This document shows, one piece after another, positions 25,740-36,299 of a stretch of 64,000 bases of DNA. Numbering within the stretch: position 1 is the first letter of the stretch; each line of letters opens with the position of its first letter. The translations under genes were made by a program, and so were the position numbers. The notes beneath the pieces were generated by a model. The model had not been told where the DNA came from, ran no database searches, and saw only the letters and a program-made list of their open reading frames with translations. Source of the stretch: Acanthochlamys bracteata (lineage: Eukaryota; Streptophyta; Magnoliopsida; Pandanales; Velloziaceae); the NCBI GenBank assembly GCA_019914995.1, contig CM034130.1:496001-560000 (forward strand), in the 5' to 3' direction.

Positions 25740-26700
25740 TATGGTAAATGCAATTAGATCTCTAATTGGCTCTCCTCGTGTATCTTCATCATGATTACCA
25801 TCCATAGTTATTGTTGACTTCAAATGATTGGTTGGCAAGTTTCTCATCTACTTTTCTATAATGTCATCATCTAAGTATTGACTCATTAAACAGTTATCAT
25901 AAGGCAATATGCTACGATGATTTTCTTTTGGATTTCAATACCAAAGAAAGGTTCATCTAAGTTTGATATGATGGAAAATCGTTTCTTTAGTATGCCAAAT
26001 GTTCTTTCAATTCTTGATAACTTCTCGAGAATATACCTATATGTATATTGAGGATTTGATAACTTCTCAGGACTTTAATAAATACTTTCGCACATTGTAC
26101 CAGACCCTTCTATAAGGTATAATTAGTGCGCTCCTTATCATAAAACCAGCATCAACAATGTAGGAATTTTTCTAAATTGAACATATCAACCATATGTTAT
26201 TATAAGAATTGAACTTATCGATAAATATTTATTTTAGTTCATGGTTACCATATGGTGTTCTTAATAGGCATCATTTTCTCAATGCATCCTTTAGAATTCT
26301 ATAGTTAAATGCTAATCCTACCCACGGATAAAATATGTCAACTTTAGATAAAAAAATACAAACAACTAGCATATTCTGTATGAGATATTTCTTCTATCAC
26401 GATATCTAGAAGCAACTGCAGAAACATTTTTCACCTCGAATATATTTTCCATCAATTGCATAAAAAAATCTGTCTACTTATTACTTAGTAAGTTATGCAT
26501 GACAGATACCATCTATTGATATTATATACTTAGGAACTCGTGATCCATCAGGCTATTGACAAGTTCTTCCCTCTAATTTCACGACAACCTTTAAAACATT
26601 ATAGAAGTAACGACTAATAATCTCTCTGGATCATTGGAAGATATCTTATGCTGATCGATTCCTTTTGTCCAAAATACACATAAAATTAGTAACTTTCTTC
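25740..26700 (-). pseudogene. Decayed PIF/Harbinger (DDE_Tnp_4) transposase
   Basis: In scattered frames of the minus strand, in order, are an AIDG-type catalytic block (about 26460-26420), YIVDAGF and PYRRVWYNVRK (about 26160-26085), RIERTFGILKKRFSII (about 26020-25970) with the catalytic glutamate context, and a C-terminal piece MRNLPTNHLKSTITMDG (about 25850-25800). These match PIF/Harbinger transposases. Many frame changes and stops show it is long dead. With ORF1 at 24454-25511 it forms one element on the minus strand. Terminal repeats were not identified. Confidence 0.72.
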
Positions 26701-26889
26701 TACACTAGCATGCCTTGTAGGTCGAAAATCGCCATACGTTATTGAAATGCCACACCATTTTGCAAACGCCGATAGAAACCTTCGGCAAAAGCCATGACAT
26801 CTAACCTTCAGCAATAAACAACAACATAAACAACGTATGCCATAGTTAAATGATACAACGACAGTAGTTTAAAATTTTTATCCATAATG

Positions 26890-28990
26890 AATATGAGTTA
26901 AAAATATGCAAAGACCCCGTAAAAGGAGTCATCAAGTAACAATGGTAACTTTGACTTAAAAGGAAAAGAATTCAGGAGATAAGAAGAAAAATTAGTGAGG
27001 TGACTTAATTTTGAAAAGAGCCAACTTTTATCCATCGTCACACCAATTAATCCAATCTTTATAGCTCTTCTCAAGATCCTACAAACAAAAAAACCAGCCA
27101 AAATGTTTCTATATAACAAAAAAGCAAGAGAGGTGAGCCCAAACAATCAAACACTTCAATCTCACTTCTAATCAAATAAGTTCAAAGAATGATCTAAGAT
27201 CTGGAGAGAGGGAGATAGCATAGATACTACAACAAAATTGCCAGTAACCAAACTTCATTAACAATAATTTGCAGAGAGGAAAGGGGAAAAAAGAACTAAT
27301 ACATCTAGAAGCTGTGCCGAAGGGCATGCAATTTAGCCATCTACGCATCTAGAACAAAAAATTTTCATCTCAGCAGGAATCTGAAATTTTCAAACGCGCC
27401 AATGTCTCGTAGATCAATTGGGAGCTACAGACATGGAATCTAATATAATCTAGCCATGCACATGGAAATGAGATACTAAAAAACTGGGAAAAAAACTAAA
27501 AACCTTATTGAAAGAGATCGGTCGCTACAACGAACGCGAACGCCAATTAATTATAATCAACAACAATAAGCATTTCTAAACCAATCAGAAAGACCAACAG
27601 AAACCGATAATGTATTTTCCGGAACAGAAAATCAACAAATCAATCCAGAAAAGAAAGAAAAACCTGAATCAAAAAGAAATCTGAGATCTAAAAAGAACAC
27701 CAGCGGATCCAGAGAAAACGAATTACCAGATTTAGGAGAAAGTCAGTAAATCGCCAAGCTAAACCTTTCAACAAACAATGGAGAACAGATCAGAAGTTTC
27801 GGCTCGGTTGATCGATGGAGTAACGGATATGTTGCTGTTGTTGCGGAAACGGTCGGAGCGGAGAAGAAAGAAGAAGAAGTGGCGAGCAATCTCAGGGTTT
27901 TTGATTTTTGGATTGGGGGGCGGGCGGGGGCGGGTGAGGATTTTAGCAAAATTGAAAGGGGCAAAATTGGAAAAAGTGCACAGCTTAATTCCCCAAATCA
28001 GTTCGCGTAGAAATCATCTGATTGTAAAGAGCGTTTCTAAAAAGCCGGAAGTAAATTCACAAAATAAAAAATAATTTTAAATAATAAAATATTAATAATT
28101 TATATTTTAAGTTTTAAAAATAAATTAAAATTTAAAATAAAGTATAATAATTTGGTAAAATTGACTCTAATTCTGATAAACAAATCGAAATTCCAGACAT
28201 TTCAAACGAGAAACTACTGGCCTTAAATCTCCTTATAAAACGGCTGCCGAATATAAAAGAAAGGAAGTTCTTCATCCTTACCTTCACCTTCGTTGTTCTC
28301 TGTTTTCCTCAATCCAAACAACTCCTGAAGACTCTTCGGACAAGAAATGAACAGTGTCTACTGGTTTGTTTCAGCGGAGCTCTGCGGCAGTTTGCAAATC
28401 AGTATCTTCGAGAGAAAGCAGAACGGGGGAGAAAGATCTGATGGAGATCGGAACCACGCCTCTCTGCGTCTCCTCCTCCTCCCTTCTAATCTTTGATTTG
28501 TTTCTTTCTTCCTTCTGTTTAACCCTGGAGTAATTACACGATGGGTTCTTCACTATTTTGTTATTTGATCTACTAGATTTTTCTCTATTTTGGATTTGCT
28601 GTTACAATCAAATGATCTGTTGAGATCTCGATCAAGATACCCAGGACTTGCCTCCACGTGGGGTGAAGGCATTTGAGTTTCACCACTGATGATTAAGGAT
28701 CTCCGTCCGACGGTGCCGACGTCCGGCAAAAGACGGTTGTTTCATCTTCCTTGATCAGATCTGATGTATGTACAGTTCGCAGTTGGAACGCACGTGTATT
28801 TATTTCTCCCAGTCGGATGCCGTTTCGCTTAAAATTATTTAAAAACTAAGGAATATTTCAAGTAAACCTTTTATATTTTAAAAAAAAATTATAATATTTT
28901 ACAATTTTTAAATCTTAAAAATATAACAATTATATCGAATTTAAATATCTAGTTATCTCTTTTAGATAAAAAAGCTAAGCACTCTGTTTA
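26890..28990. other. Spacer with an orphan 5' exon-like stretch and a TATA-bearing promoter
   Basis: No protein gene was recognised. On the minus strand 27728-28000 looks like a spliced 5' leader: C/T-rich, ending TAAATCTG/GTAATTCG. No coding exon of such a gene follows before the old Harbinger. On the plus strand two TATA-like boxes (TATAAAA near 28235 and 28253) precede a transcript-like region with an ATG at 28347 opening a ~50-codon frame of unknown nature. Either could be a noncoding RNA or a gene remnant. Confidence 0.35.
27915..27934 (+). other. G-quadruplex-forming motif
   Basis: The run GGGGGGCGGGCGGGGGCGGG has four G-tracts of three or more separated by single C bases, a canonical intramolecular G4 motif on the plus strand. 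It lies in the orphan leader-like stretch whose transcript, if minus-strand, would carry the C-rich complement. Confidence 0.8.
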
Positions 28991-29400
28991 TTCAAAAATT
29001 TTTTTTTTTTAAAGAAGTTTCATCCTATATGGACTTCAAAAGATCAGCTAAATGATGCAAAATACAAGCATCCAGCATGGGACAACAACGGGGTTGTAAG
29101 TCCCGCAGCAAGTGGGAACGGAGGAAGATTTAAATCAACCGGACTTTTATTTAAATCAAACTCCATACATTTTTCTGTTGCAGATGCAAAGAACGCCAAA
29201 AAGAAATGATCATCCATGTTGTGGTGAAAACAAGTCCAATCTCCAGAAATCAGCAGGTTTCCGAAACCTGAAGCCTTTTAGCAACGATATGGTCAGTAGG
29301 AGCTTCATTACGATATCCGTTCAGTTGAAGAACTCTTTGCACTTTGCAATGCACTTCATTGAGAGATCTTCTGCAGGACTATGGATGACAAATAACGCCG

Positions 29401-32400
29401 TTATGTGATGTCCGACTTACAAATAGGACATGACTTTTTCCTTCGAAGCCATGTATCAATACACTGCAGGCAGGATCAACATAGAAAAGTAAGGAACACT
29501 GATTGTTCCACAAAGAAAAAGAGTATTGCAACGGCACATGAAGTATGCACCTCTTTGTGGAATTTGTGTAGGCAAGGCAAGTGACGAATTACATCTCCTA
29601 CAGTTGGCGCTTCTAGGCAAACAGCACAGTCTTCAAGATTGCTATCACTCTATGCAAGAAAGAAAGAGGTTGAGTGGTCATATTCATACTTCATAGACGT
29701 GTGAGCATGTTCAAGATATCTGCACCGACAAGAGAACACTTCAAACCTGAACTACAGATTGCGGTAAGCTATTGATCTGTCTATCAGAAGCACCACCATG
29801 TTGATGATTGTTCTCATCAAGAGCCAACAACATCTCATAATCTTCCCTGGAAACAAAAGCACACAGAATTGACATGATGAAGTCGCTAAAGAATAACACA
29901 GAAGTTTAGAAGATAGGAATTCACTGGCAACCATAATCAAAATTCTAGCAGTGGAAGTAACAGAGTCATAGTGGATGGCAACTCTGAGGCCTTGCCAATG
30001 CCAGTGCCGCTTCACCACTCTGTTATCATTGGCACTTGATTGTGGTGATTTAAGTTGGCAGTTTTGAAGTTGGCAACAGAATTTACCAAGATTTTGAAGG
30101 AACAACTCCATCCAAGTACCTGATTGGTGTTCATATGTCACTAGATAACCATTGTGCATCATCATAATGACTTGAACTTAGGCTATAACGAGAGAGACAC
30201 CTTAATATCTCTTGTGTGCACTACACAAAGAGTTAGGGATCGAGGGCACTAAAATTGAAACTTGACTGCAAATTTACAAGTTTAGAATTTGACTGCTACT
30301 CAACAACTTATATAAATTTGATTGGTTCAACAAACCCAGAAGCCGTTTACTTTTGCTTTCTGAAGTGGCACGCTAACAATTAAATCATTCCTTCCTCAGG
30401 GAAAGAAAAACATTTTGCAGCTTCACTTGGGTGATGGCAATATATTTTACTTGCTTATAGTATAGTTCAAAGTTTCTGATAAAAAGTAATAAATCAGTCA
30501 AAAGTGCGCATATCACCAAGCAACTCCAAAAAACAAGTTGTAATGATAGAAAAATGGCGACCGCTATCTCAAAGAAGGCTTACTCATTGAAATCACGAAG
30601 AAGGTCATCCATGTCGAATGCAGTTTCCAGTGCTTCTAAGTAGTTGAGTCGCTGAAACTTAGGAAATAAATGGAGTTTGCAGAGCAAAATGGTTAAAACT
30701 GAAGGAAAATACAATAAAATCCAAAAGATAAAGGCAAACTAAGTAACAAGCATGAAAGTCAAAGAAAAAGACCAACATTTCAAAAGCAATGAGCACCATT
30801 TATTCCTTCATCATCGCTTCCAACATGCAAAAAGGTATACCTTTTCCATGTAATAATTGGAAAAACCAAACATTCACTGGATTCCCAATTTTTTTCATTG
30901 ATATTATCACCAGAATTCCAATCATCCTAGACAGTCATTGGCCTTAAATCCATGAATCTTTCTGTCGAATCATGCTTTCGCTCTTATATATAGCATATTA
31001 CATGTAAGACAATAGACGCCCCTTTTTAAAGAAGTAAACTATCTCCTATCCTTCACAAAAACTTAACGGACACAACATTAACAGTGACATGCAACCATAA
31101 AAAAATTTAACAAAAAAGATAACCAGATAAAGAAAGAATAAAGTGAGAGGGAAACAAACAAGTGGCGACTTTGTAGATCTACATGGTTAGCATATCCACG
31201 GTTATGAATAAGTATTTAACAAGAATCTCCATGTGCAGCCGCAGGCATAATGAATGATCACTAAGAAATGGATCAGCGATATGCCACTTGAACTTAACGA
31301 TGCACATTAGGAACAAGTAACAAAATAGATCAATTAGTTTTATTGGTCACATTAGATAACAGAAATTACCATTTCCAAGTTATCATGGTTGGCAAAGCGC
31401 CTCCTGACTTGGGAAACTCTTGGAAAGCGATTACGACCTTGAACCCTTGATCGTGCAGAAGAACTTCTAAACAACGATCTTGGGTGGTGAGCATGTGCAA
31501 TTGCACTGGCTGCTCTCATCTGCATTGGACATATCAAATCGAGGATTAGGCAAGCCAAAACTCATCCCATTTCCTACGTTAATCGAAGTCCTTATAGTTC
31601 CAATTTGTAGTGATAAAAAATCCTCTTTTCATGCGCAAAAAATACTACAAAGTTACCAAGTTTTGAAGCAAAACTAGAAATAAAAAAAATAATTAAAAAA
31701 AATCATTCAGTTAGGTAAGACATGGAATTTGACTAATATGGAGGTGTATCAGTTTCATAAATAGGCTTACAGCATGAGATTGCCTCTGTCTTGCAGAAGT
31801 GCCAGCACCTCGATCATTTACCTGTAGTCAACCCAGCACAGAACATGTTAATGCTAATAACTTTTCAAATCAGCTTCAGACGCAGCTGAGGTATGCCTGT
31901 GTCTGATGGACTTTGATGTGAATATTTGTATGTAGTGAGACATGTGTAGGTCCAAGAAAGTTTAACTGTATGGCTGAAGTATACAATCGAGTGGAGTGAT
32001 CTCGGTGCATGCAACTAAGAGGTTATTATGACATTTGATTACTAAGGACATACACAGCGCAAGCATCCAGAAATTGCAACCGGAAGTAAGCACAAATGTA
32101 AAAAACAAAATATTGTAGCTTATTGAATTTATCTATATTGGAGTTTTATATTGAGAGTAACTGAGAATAACTACTATAAAGTATCTAGCACTCAAAGCAA
32201 ATTATGGTTCACCAGTAAATGATATTCAAAAGAGTTGCTAAGACGATATTTTTCTTTATCCATTATCAAACATGCAAACAAGCTTACAGAATGAGATGGA
32301 CCGAATGCAGATAAACCAGAAGCCCATTGAGTATCTTCCTCAACCTGCAATGACCACGTGATATTTGCATCTATCTGCCAACAGCAATAAATGAAGGAAT

Positions 32401-34864
32401 TCTATCAGAACTCAGAACATAACCTATCTTTCAAAGAAATCATACTTCCCTTTCCATCCTCAAAAAAAAAAAAAAAAAAAAAAAAAAGCCAATATGGTTG
32501 TGATGGCAATTGCCAAACTGTTCAAAGGTATTATTGTGCATCTAACATATGCCAGTACAGCAACAATTGCCAAACTGTTCAAAGGTATTATTTGGCGTCA
32601 TGGTCAAAGTTCTAACAACAGCATCGCTCTTAAGAGAAACATGATCCAAAATAAAACAAGAAAAGGGGGGCAGATAGCAAACCTCCTCTGTGCTCCAAGT
32701 TCCTGATATTTCTTGATAAAACTGCTCTTGGAGCTGACGAGCCAAAATTTCATCTGACTCAATCTGGGTAGCTTGAGCACTAGGATTCTGAGAAAACCTG
32801 GTGCTTCCAAGTTCCAAACAACTATCTGGAACTTCAGGGGAGGGCAGCTCATCAACTTCAATAACCTGTCCTTCTAATATGGTCCTATGCTGTTGAGTAT
32901 TACGATTCCTGGCTGATCTTGAAACTGAAAGTTGACCAGATGACTGCAACTGTGAAACTCGGGAGTCCTTGATGTTCAAGCTTGGTTTTATATTAGAAGG
33001 AATCATGATGCAATTGTTTTTTCCTTCCAGTTGCATATTATCATTTCTTCCATCTTCTTGTCCTGAATTTATATATGCCTCACGTTGGGTTGAATTAGCA
33101 CCTATAGTTAGACAAATGAACATAAGAACTCAGCAGCACAATCACTAGGCCACTTCTTCCATACTTCTGAAATCTAGCAGGCGGAAGGATGTTAAAAAAA
33201 AAAACTACCTCTATGATTGCACATTGTTCTCCATCCATCATTTGCCAAACTGTCAAAGCCATTGCGTTTGATGTCTAGATTCACACTAAAGCTATCCCCA
33301 GGTCTCAAGCATGCTCTGCATCATGCAAAAATACCAGAGTTAGGCCAAAAGGGACTACACCTAAACTGGAGGAAAGAAGAATTTATAATCAGTAAATTGT
33401 ACAAAAAACTGTTTTTCTTGCCACAAAAGACATGATCATCAAAACTTCTTTGCAGCATAGATGACATATTCAACAAAATGCAACAGATAAGGACCAGGCA
33501 AGATGAGAGAGAGAATACAAAATCAAAATCCTAGGCACCTTTGACCTATAACATCGAGAATGACCATTGTATAGTTTTACAGTTAGGACTGACCTGCTTG
33601 ATGAGGATTCAGCTATGCAGTCTACCGAGCAAGGCGAACGGGTATCAACCATCGGAAATTTTCCTTTTTTAATATCTGCAGTGAAGTCTTGTGCATTGGG
33701 ACTTATGGTAGATATTAAATGTGACGAAGTACCAACTGCTGACTCTTCCAGTGCATTCTTTCTCTCACTGATATTCAGCATTGAGGAATGCATATTCTTT
33801 GTTATATTACCTGGAGATATACAACCGTTACGCACTAGCCTCCTGTGTCTAGTTTTTCTTGGAGAAGCATTGTCTAAAGCCTTGCTACTGCAATCCCGGA
33901 CAGGAATATGCCGAGAATTTTTACAGAGAACTACTTGACCTTGACTATCTTGATTTTTTGCATTCAAGTAAGATGGTGATGTTCCAGTAGAGTCCATTAA
34001 CTCCTGCTGGTTGAGCACATCAGGTATGCCCCTGCTGGGCATGTTACACGGAGAAACACCTCCACTCGATACCAACTTCCTTTTCCCTACATTCCTCTGA
34101 AATCCCTCGTGCTTCAGATGACCTGCTTCGGCCTTATCTTCGGACTCGCCGCTTAAGTCAATCTCCTTCCCTCTATATTTGGGTTTTATCTCCAGTCTGG
34201 ACTCTCCATGATTTTGCAGTCCTTCCCCTCTATATATGGGTTTTATCTCCAGTCTGGAGACTCCATGATTTTGCAGTCCTTCGCACTTCTTCATCCTAGA
34301 GTTCAAAGAAGGAGCAGTCTGCAAGGACAAAGGAGGACTACTTAAGTCAACTATCTCAACATCTGCCTGATTTGGACTCCTTGAGTTTGTCAATGAAAAA
34401 TTACTGCCGGTAGTTCGTTCGATGGAAATTGTGTTATTCTCGACGTGTGGCTCTTTCCCATTCCTTTTCATAAGACTTTTACATCTATTGTTATGTGATT
34501 GGACAACTGGGACTTTCTTACTCAGGTCAACTATGTTCCCACTTGTTCTTTTCTCCTCTGGGGCCAGATCTTGCTTAATTTTCAGATGGTTAGTCTGCAA
34601 CTGAGGACATGAGAGCTCCTTGTCTGATACTTCAGAAATCTTCAGGGCGAGGCTTGCTTGCTTGAATAGGTAGTCTGTATCATGTTGAAGCCTAGTGCTA
34701 GTACTACTGCCTGCAATAGGGAGAATTGAAGTCTTTTGCCGACTGTTTCTTCTACACAGCTCATTGCGAGGGCCAGAAACCTTAGTAGCAGTAGAGTGCA
34801 TCGCAGCTGCTCTATCAGGAGTATCAGGAACCTCTTCCCAAAGATCAATGTCATCCATTTTCAT
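29401..34864 (-). CDS. RING-H2 E3 ubiquitin ligase with SUMO-interacting-like motifs
   Basis: Ten coding exons, complement of 29401-29463, 29551-29649, 29756-29846, 30584-30651, 31370-31519, 31771-31821, 32288-32344, 32683-33101, 33209-33315, 33594-34864, give 791 aa. The C-terminal RING-H2 is complete: C746, C749, C764, H766, H769, C772, C783, C786. The long N-terminal region is disordered and basic, with hydrophobic-acidic motifs resembling SUMO-interacting motifs: NIVDLS (about 110-115), [10 protein letters not shown] (about 169-178), [10 protein letters not shown] and [11 protein letters not shown]. Before the RING are an Arg-rich segment and a helix ([17 protein letters not shown]). This layout suggests a SUMO-targeted ubiquitin ligase. 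That is an inference, and an RLIM/RNF12-like ligase is the broader alternative. A 19-residue unit is tandemly duplicated at 34181-34294. The 5' UTR is probably spliced from about 36060. Confidence 0.87.
32462..32592. repeat. 26-base poly(A) tract and a 29-bp direct repeat in a RING gene intron
   Basis: Inside the intron 32345-32682 lie an uninterrupted run of 26 A (32462-32487) and two perfect copies of a 29-bp sequence (CAATTGCCAAACTGTTCAAA...) at 32507-32535 and 32564-32592, offset 57 bp. The poly(A) hints at a retroposed insertion, but no SINE or LINE body was recognised. Confidence 0.85.
34181..34294 (-). repeat. 57-bp tandem duplication inside the RING ligase coding exon
   Basis: Two adjacent 57-bp units starting at 34181 and 34238 encode [19 protein letters not shown] and [19 protein letters not shown], so the duplication keeps the frame and adds 19 residues to the disordered N-terminal region. 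The few differences between units mean it is not brand new. Confidence 0.85.
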
Positions 34865-36058
34865 TTGGGACTTATGTACCTGCAATCAAGATTGGAAATC
34901 AAAACCTGAATTTGCATCCTTCACTTTTCCATAGTAAGTGCTTAAAATTACTGGAAAAAACACAACTATTTGCAGGAATTCTCTGAAGAAAAAGTTACTA
35001 TCTTGTTAGAGCATGTTTTAATTGCAAGTAATTTCACTTCCTCCCTCCAGATTTTGAGTTCCGTCACTTTATGTGTTTCAATTATCACTCCGAGCTCCAC
35101 TCCACATCCACACCAAACTCCACCACCATCAAATTTTTCTCCAAATTTTACTTCACATGTTTCAATTATCACTCCGAATTTTACTTTCACTGAACTCCAC
35201 TTCTCACTGAACTTCACATTCATGAAACTCACTTTCGCAAAACTCACTTCATGCAATTAAAAGATGCACTCAGTATTTTCTCAAAGAGGGAGGAGAATAG
35301 CCAAGATAATTCATTTGATACAGGAAATTGCAGCTTACGTCTAGCAATAAGTAAATCCAACAGGTAATAGCCAACGCTGGAATGCCAAGTTTACTAGAAC
35401 TTAATTGCAACAGCATTTAGAATCCCAGCCAACTTCAGCTCTTACTACAATACCAACTACAATGACAATAGAAACTGTATGATTTCAATTCCAGTTTAGA
35501 AATTTGCCATAAAACATTCCTATTTATATAATTATCATAATTTCTCATAGATCGTTGATGGAGCACACTTATATGACAGTATAAATTCCATCTATAATGA
35601 GACCATTGGCATGCATACACAATGCATATTTTGAAGTAAAACTACTAAATTAGGTTAAGAACAGGAATCAAATTCCACCTGACTCAATTGAGGAACCGAT
35701 TTTCAGTTTTCTAATCCAATTCAAAAAGAAAATATCAATTTAGGACTTACAAACTTATGGAGTAAACATTCATTATCAAAATTTAAAGCCAAAAAGTTAA
35801 ATCAAGCCAAGTATTACATATTAATATGAAATCAAGATTATTAGAAGTTAAAAGAAAATTGAAGAAACCAATCTCTAGTGGTGCAAGCAAGAAACTGTAT
35901 CTAAACACACCAAAATAATAATATTAATAAATAGATAACAATTTGTTCAGCAAGATAACTATGAATAACCAAACAGAAAGGTAAAGATTTTACTCAAAAA
36001 ATAAGAATCGAAGAGATGAAAATCTAAAGATAAACTTGAAAACATCAACAGAGAGAAC
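34865..36058 (-). other. Probable 5'-leader intron of the RING ligase gene, with a MITE inside
   Basis: On the minus strand CCCACAAG/GTTCTC at about 36060 is a good donor, and TGATTGCAG/GTACATAAG ends about 15 bases before the start codon at 34864. A 1.2-kb leader intron is the simplest reading, with the first exon in the GC-richer stretch about 36060-36250. The MITE at 35009-35271 lies in it. Confidence 0.5.
35009..35271. mobile_element. MITE, same family as the copy at 9.8 kb
   Basis: The left end GAGCATGTTTTAATTGCA matches the reverse complement of the right end GAGTGCATCTTTTAATTGCA. The interior phrase CCAGATTTTGAGTTCCG then GTGTTTCAATTATCAC is shared with 9774-10067. The 263-bp element is open on both strands by chance only. 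No clear target duplication is visible (TTA left, AGT right). Confidence 0.72.
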
Positions 36059-36299
36059 CTTGTGGGCGGGGAAATTGGAACGACGGGTACGCAGAGAGAA
36101 GAATTAAAAGATCAACCCACGCGAGAGCGCTCTCCAGTTAAGCATCCGCACTTCTTCAATTTATTCCGACAGCGATCGACCGCCTTGTCGTTGTTTCTGC
36201 TCTCTCGCCACCGACGTGGTAAGTGGTCCGGTGCCCCGAGATTGGTGACGGTCGTGATGATCGATCAATCAAACATTCTTCTGGCCCATTAAGGTCTTG

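Noticed and set aside
26898-27146. Minus-strand frame containing MDKSWLF, like the start of CACTA transposase-associated domains
   Set aside because: Only the first few residues fit. The cysteine-rich remainder of that domain is missing, so the match is probably chance.
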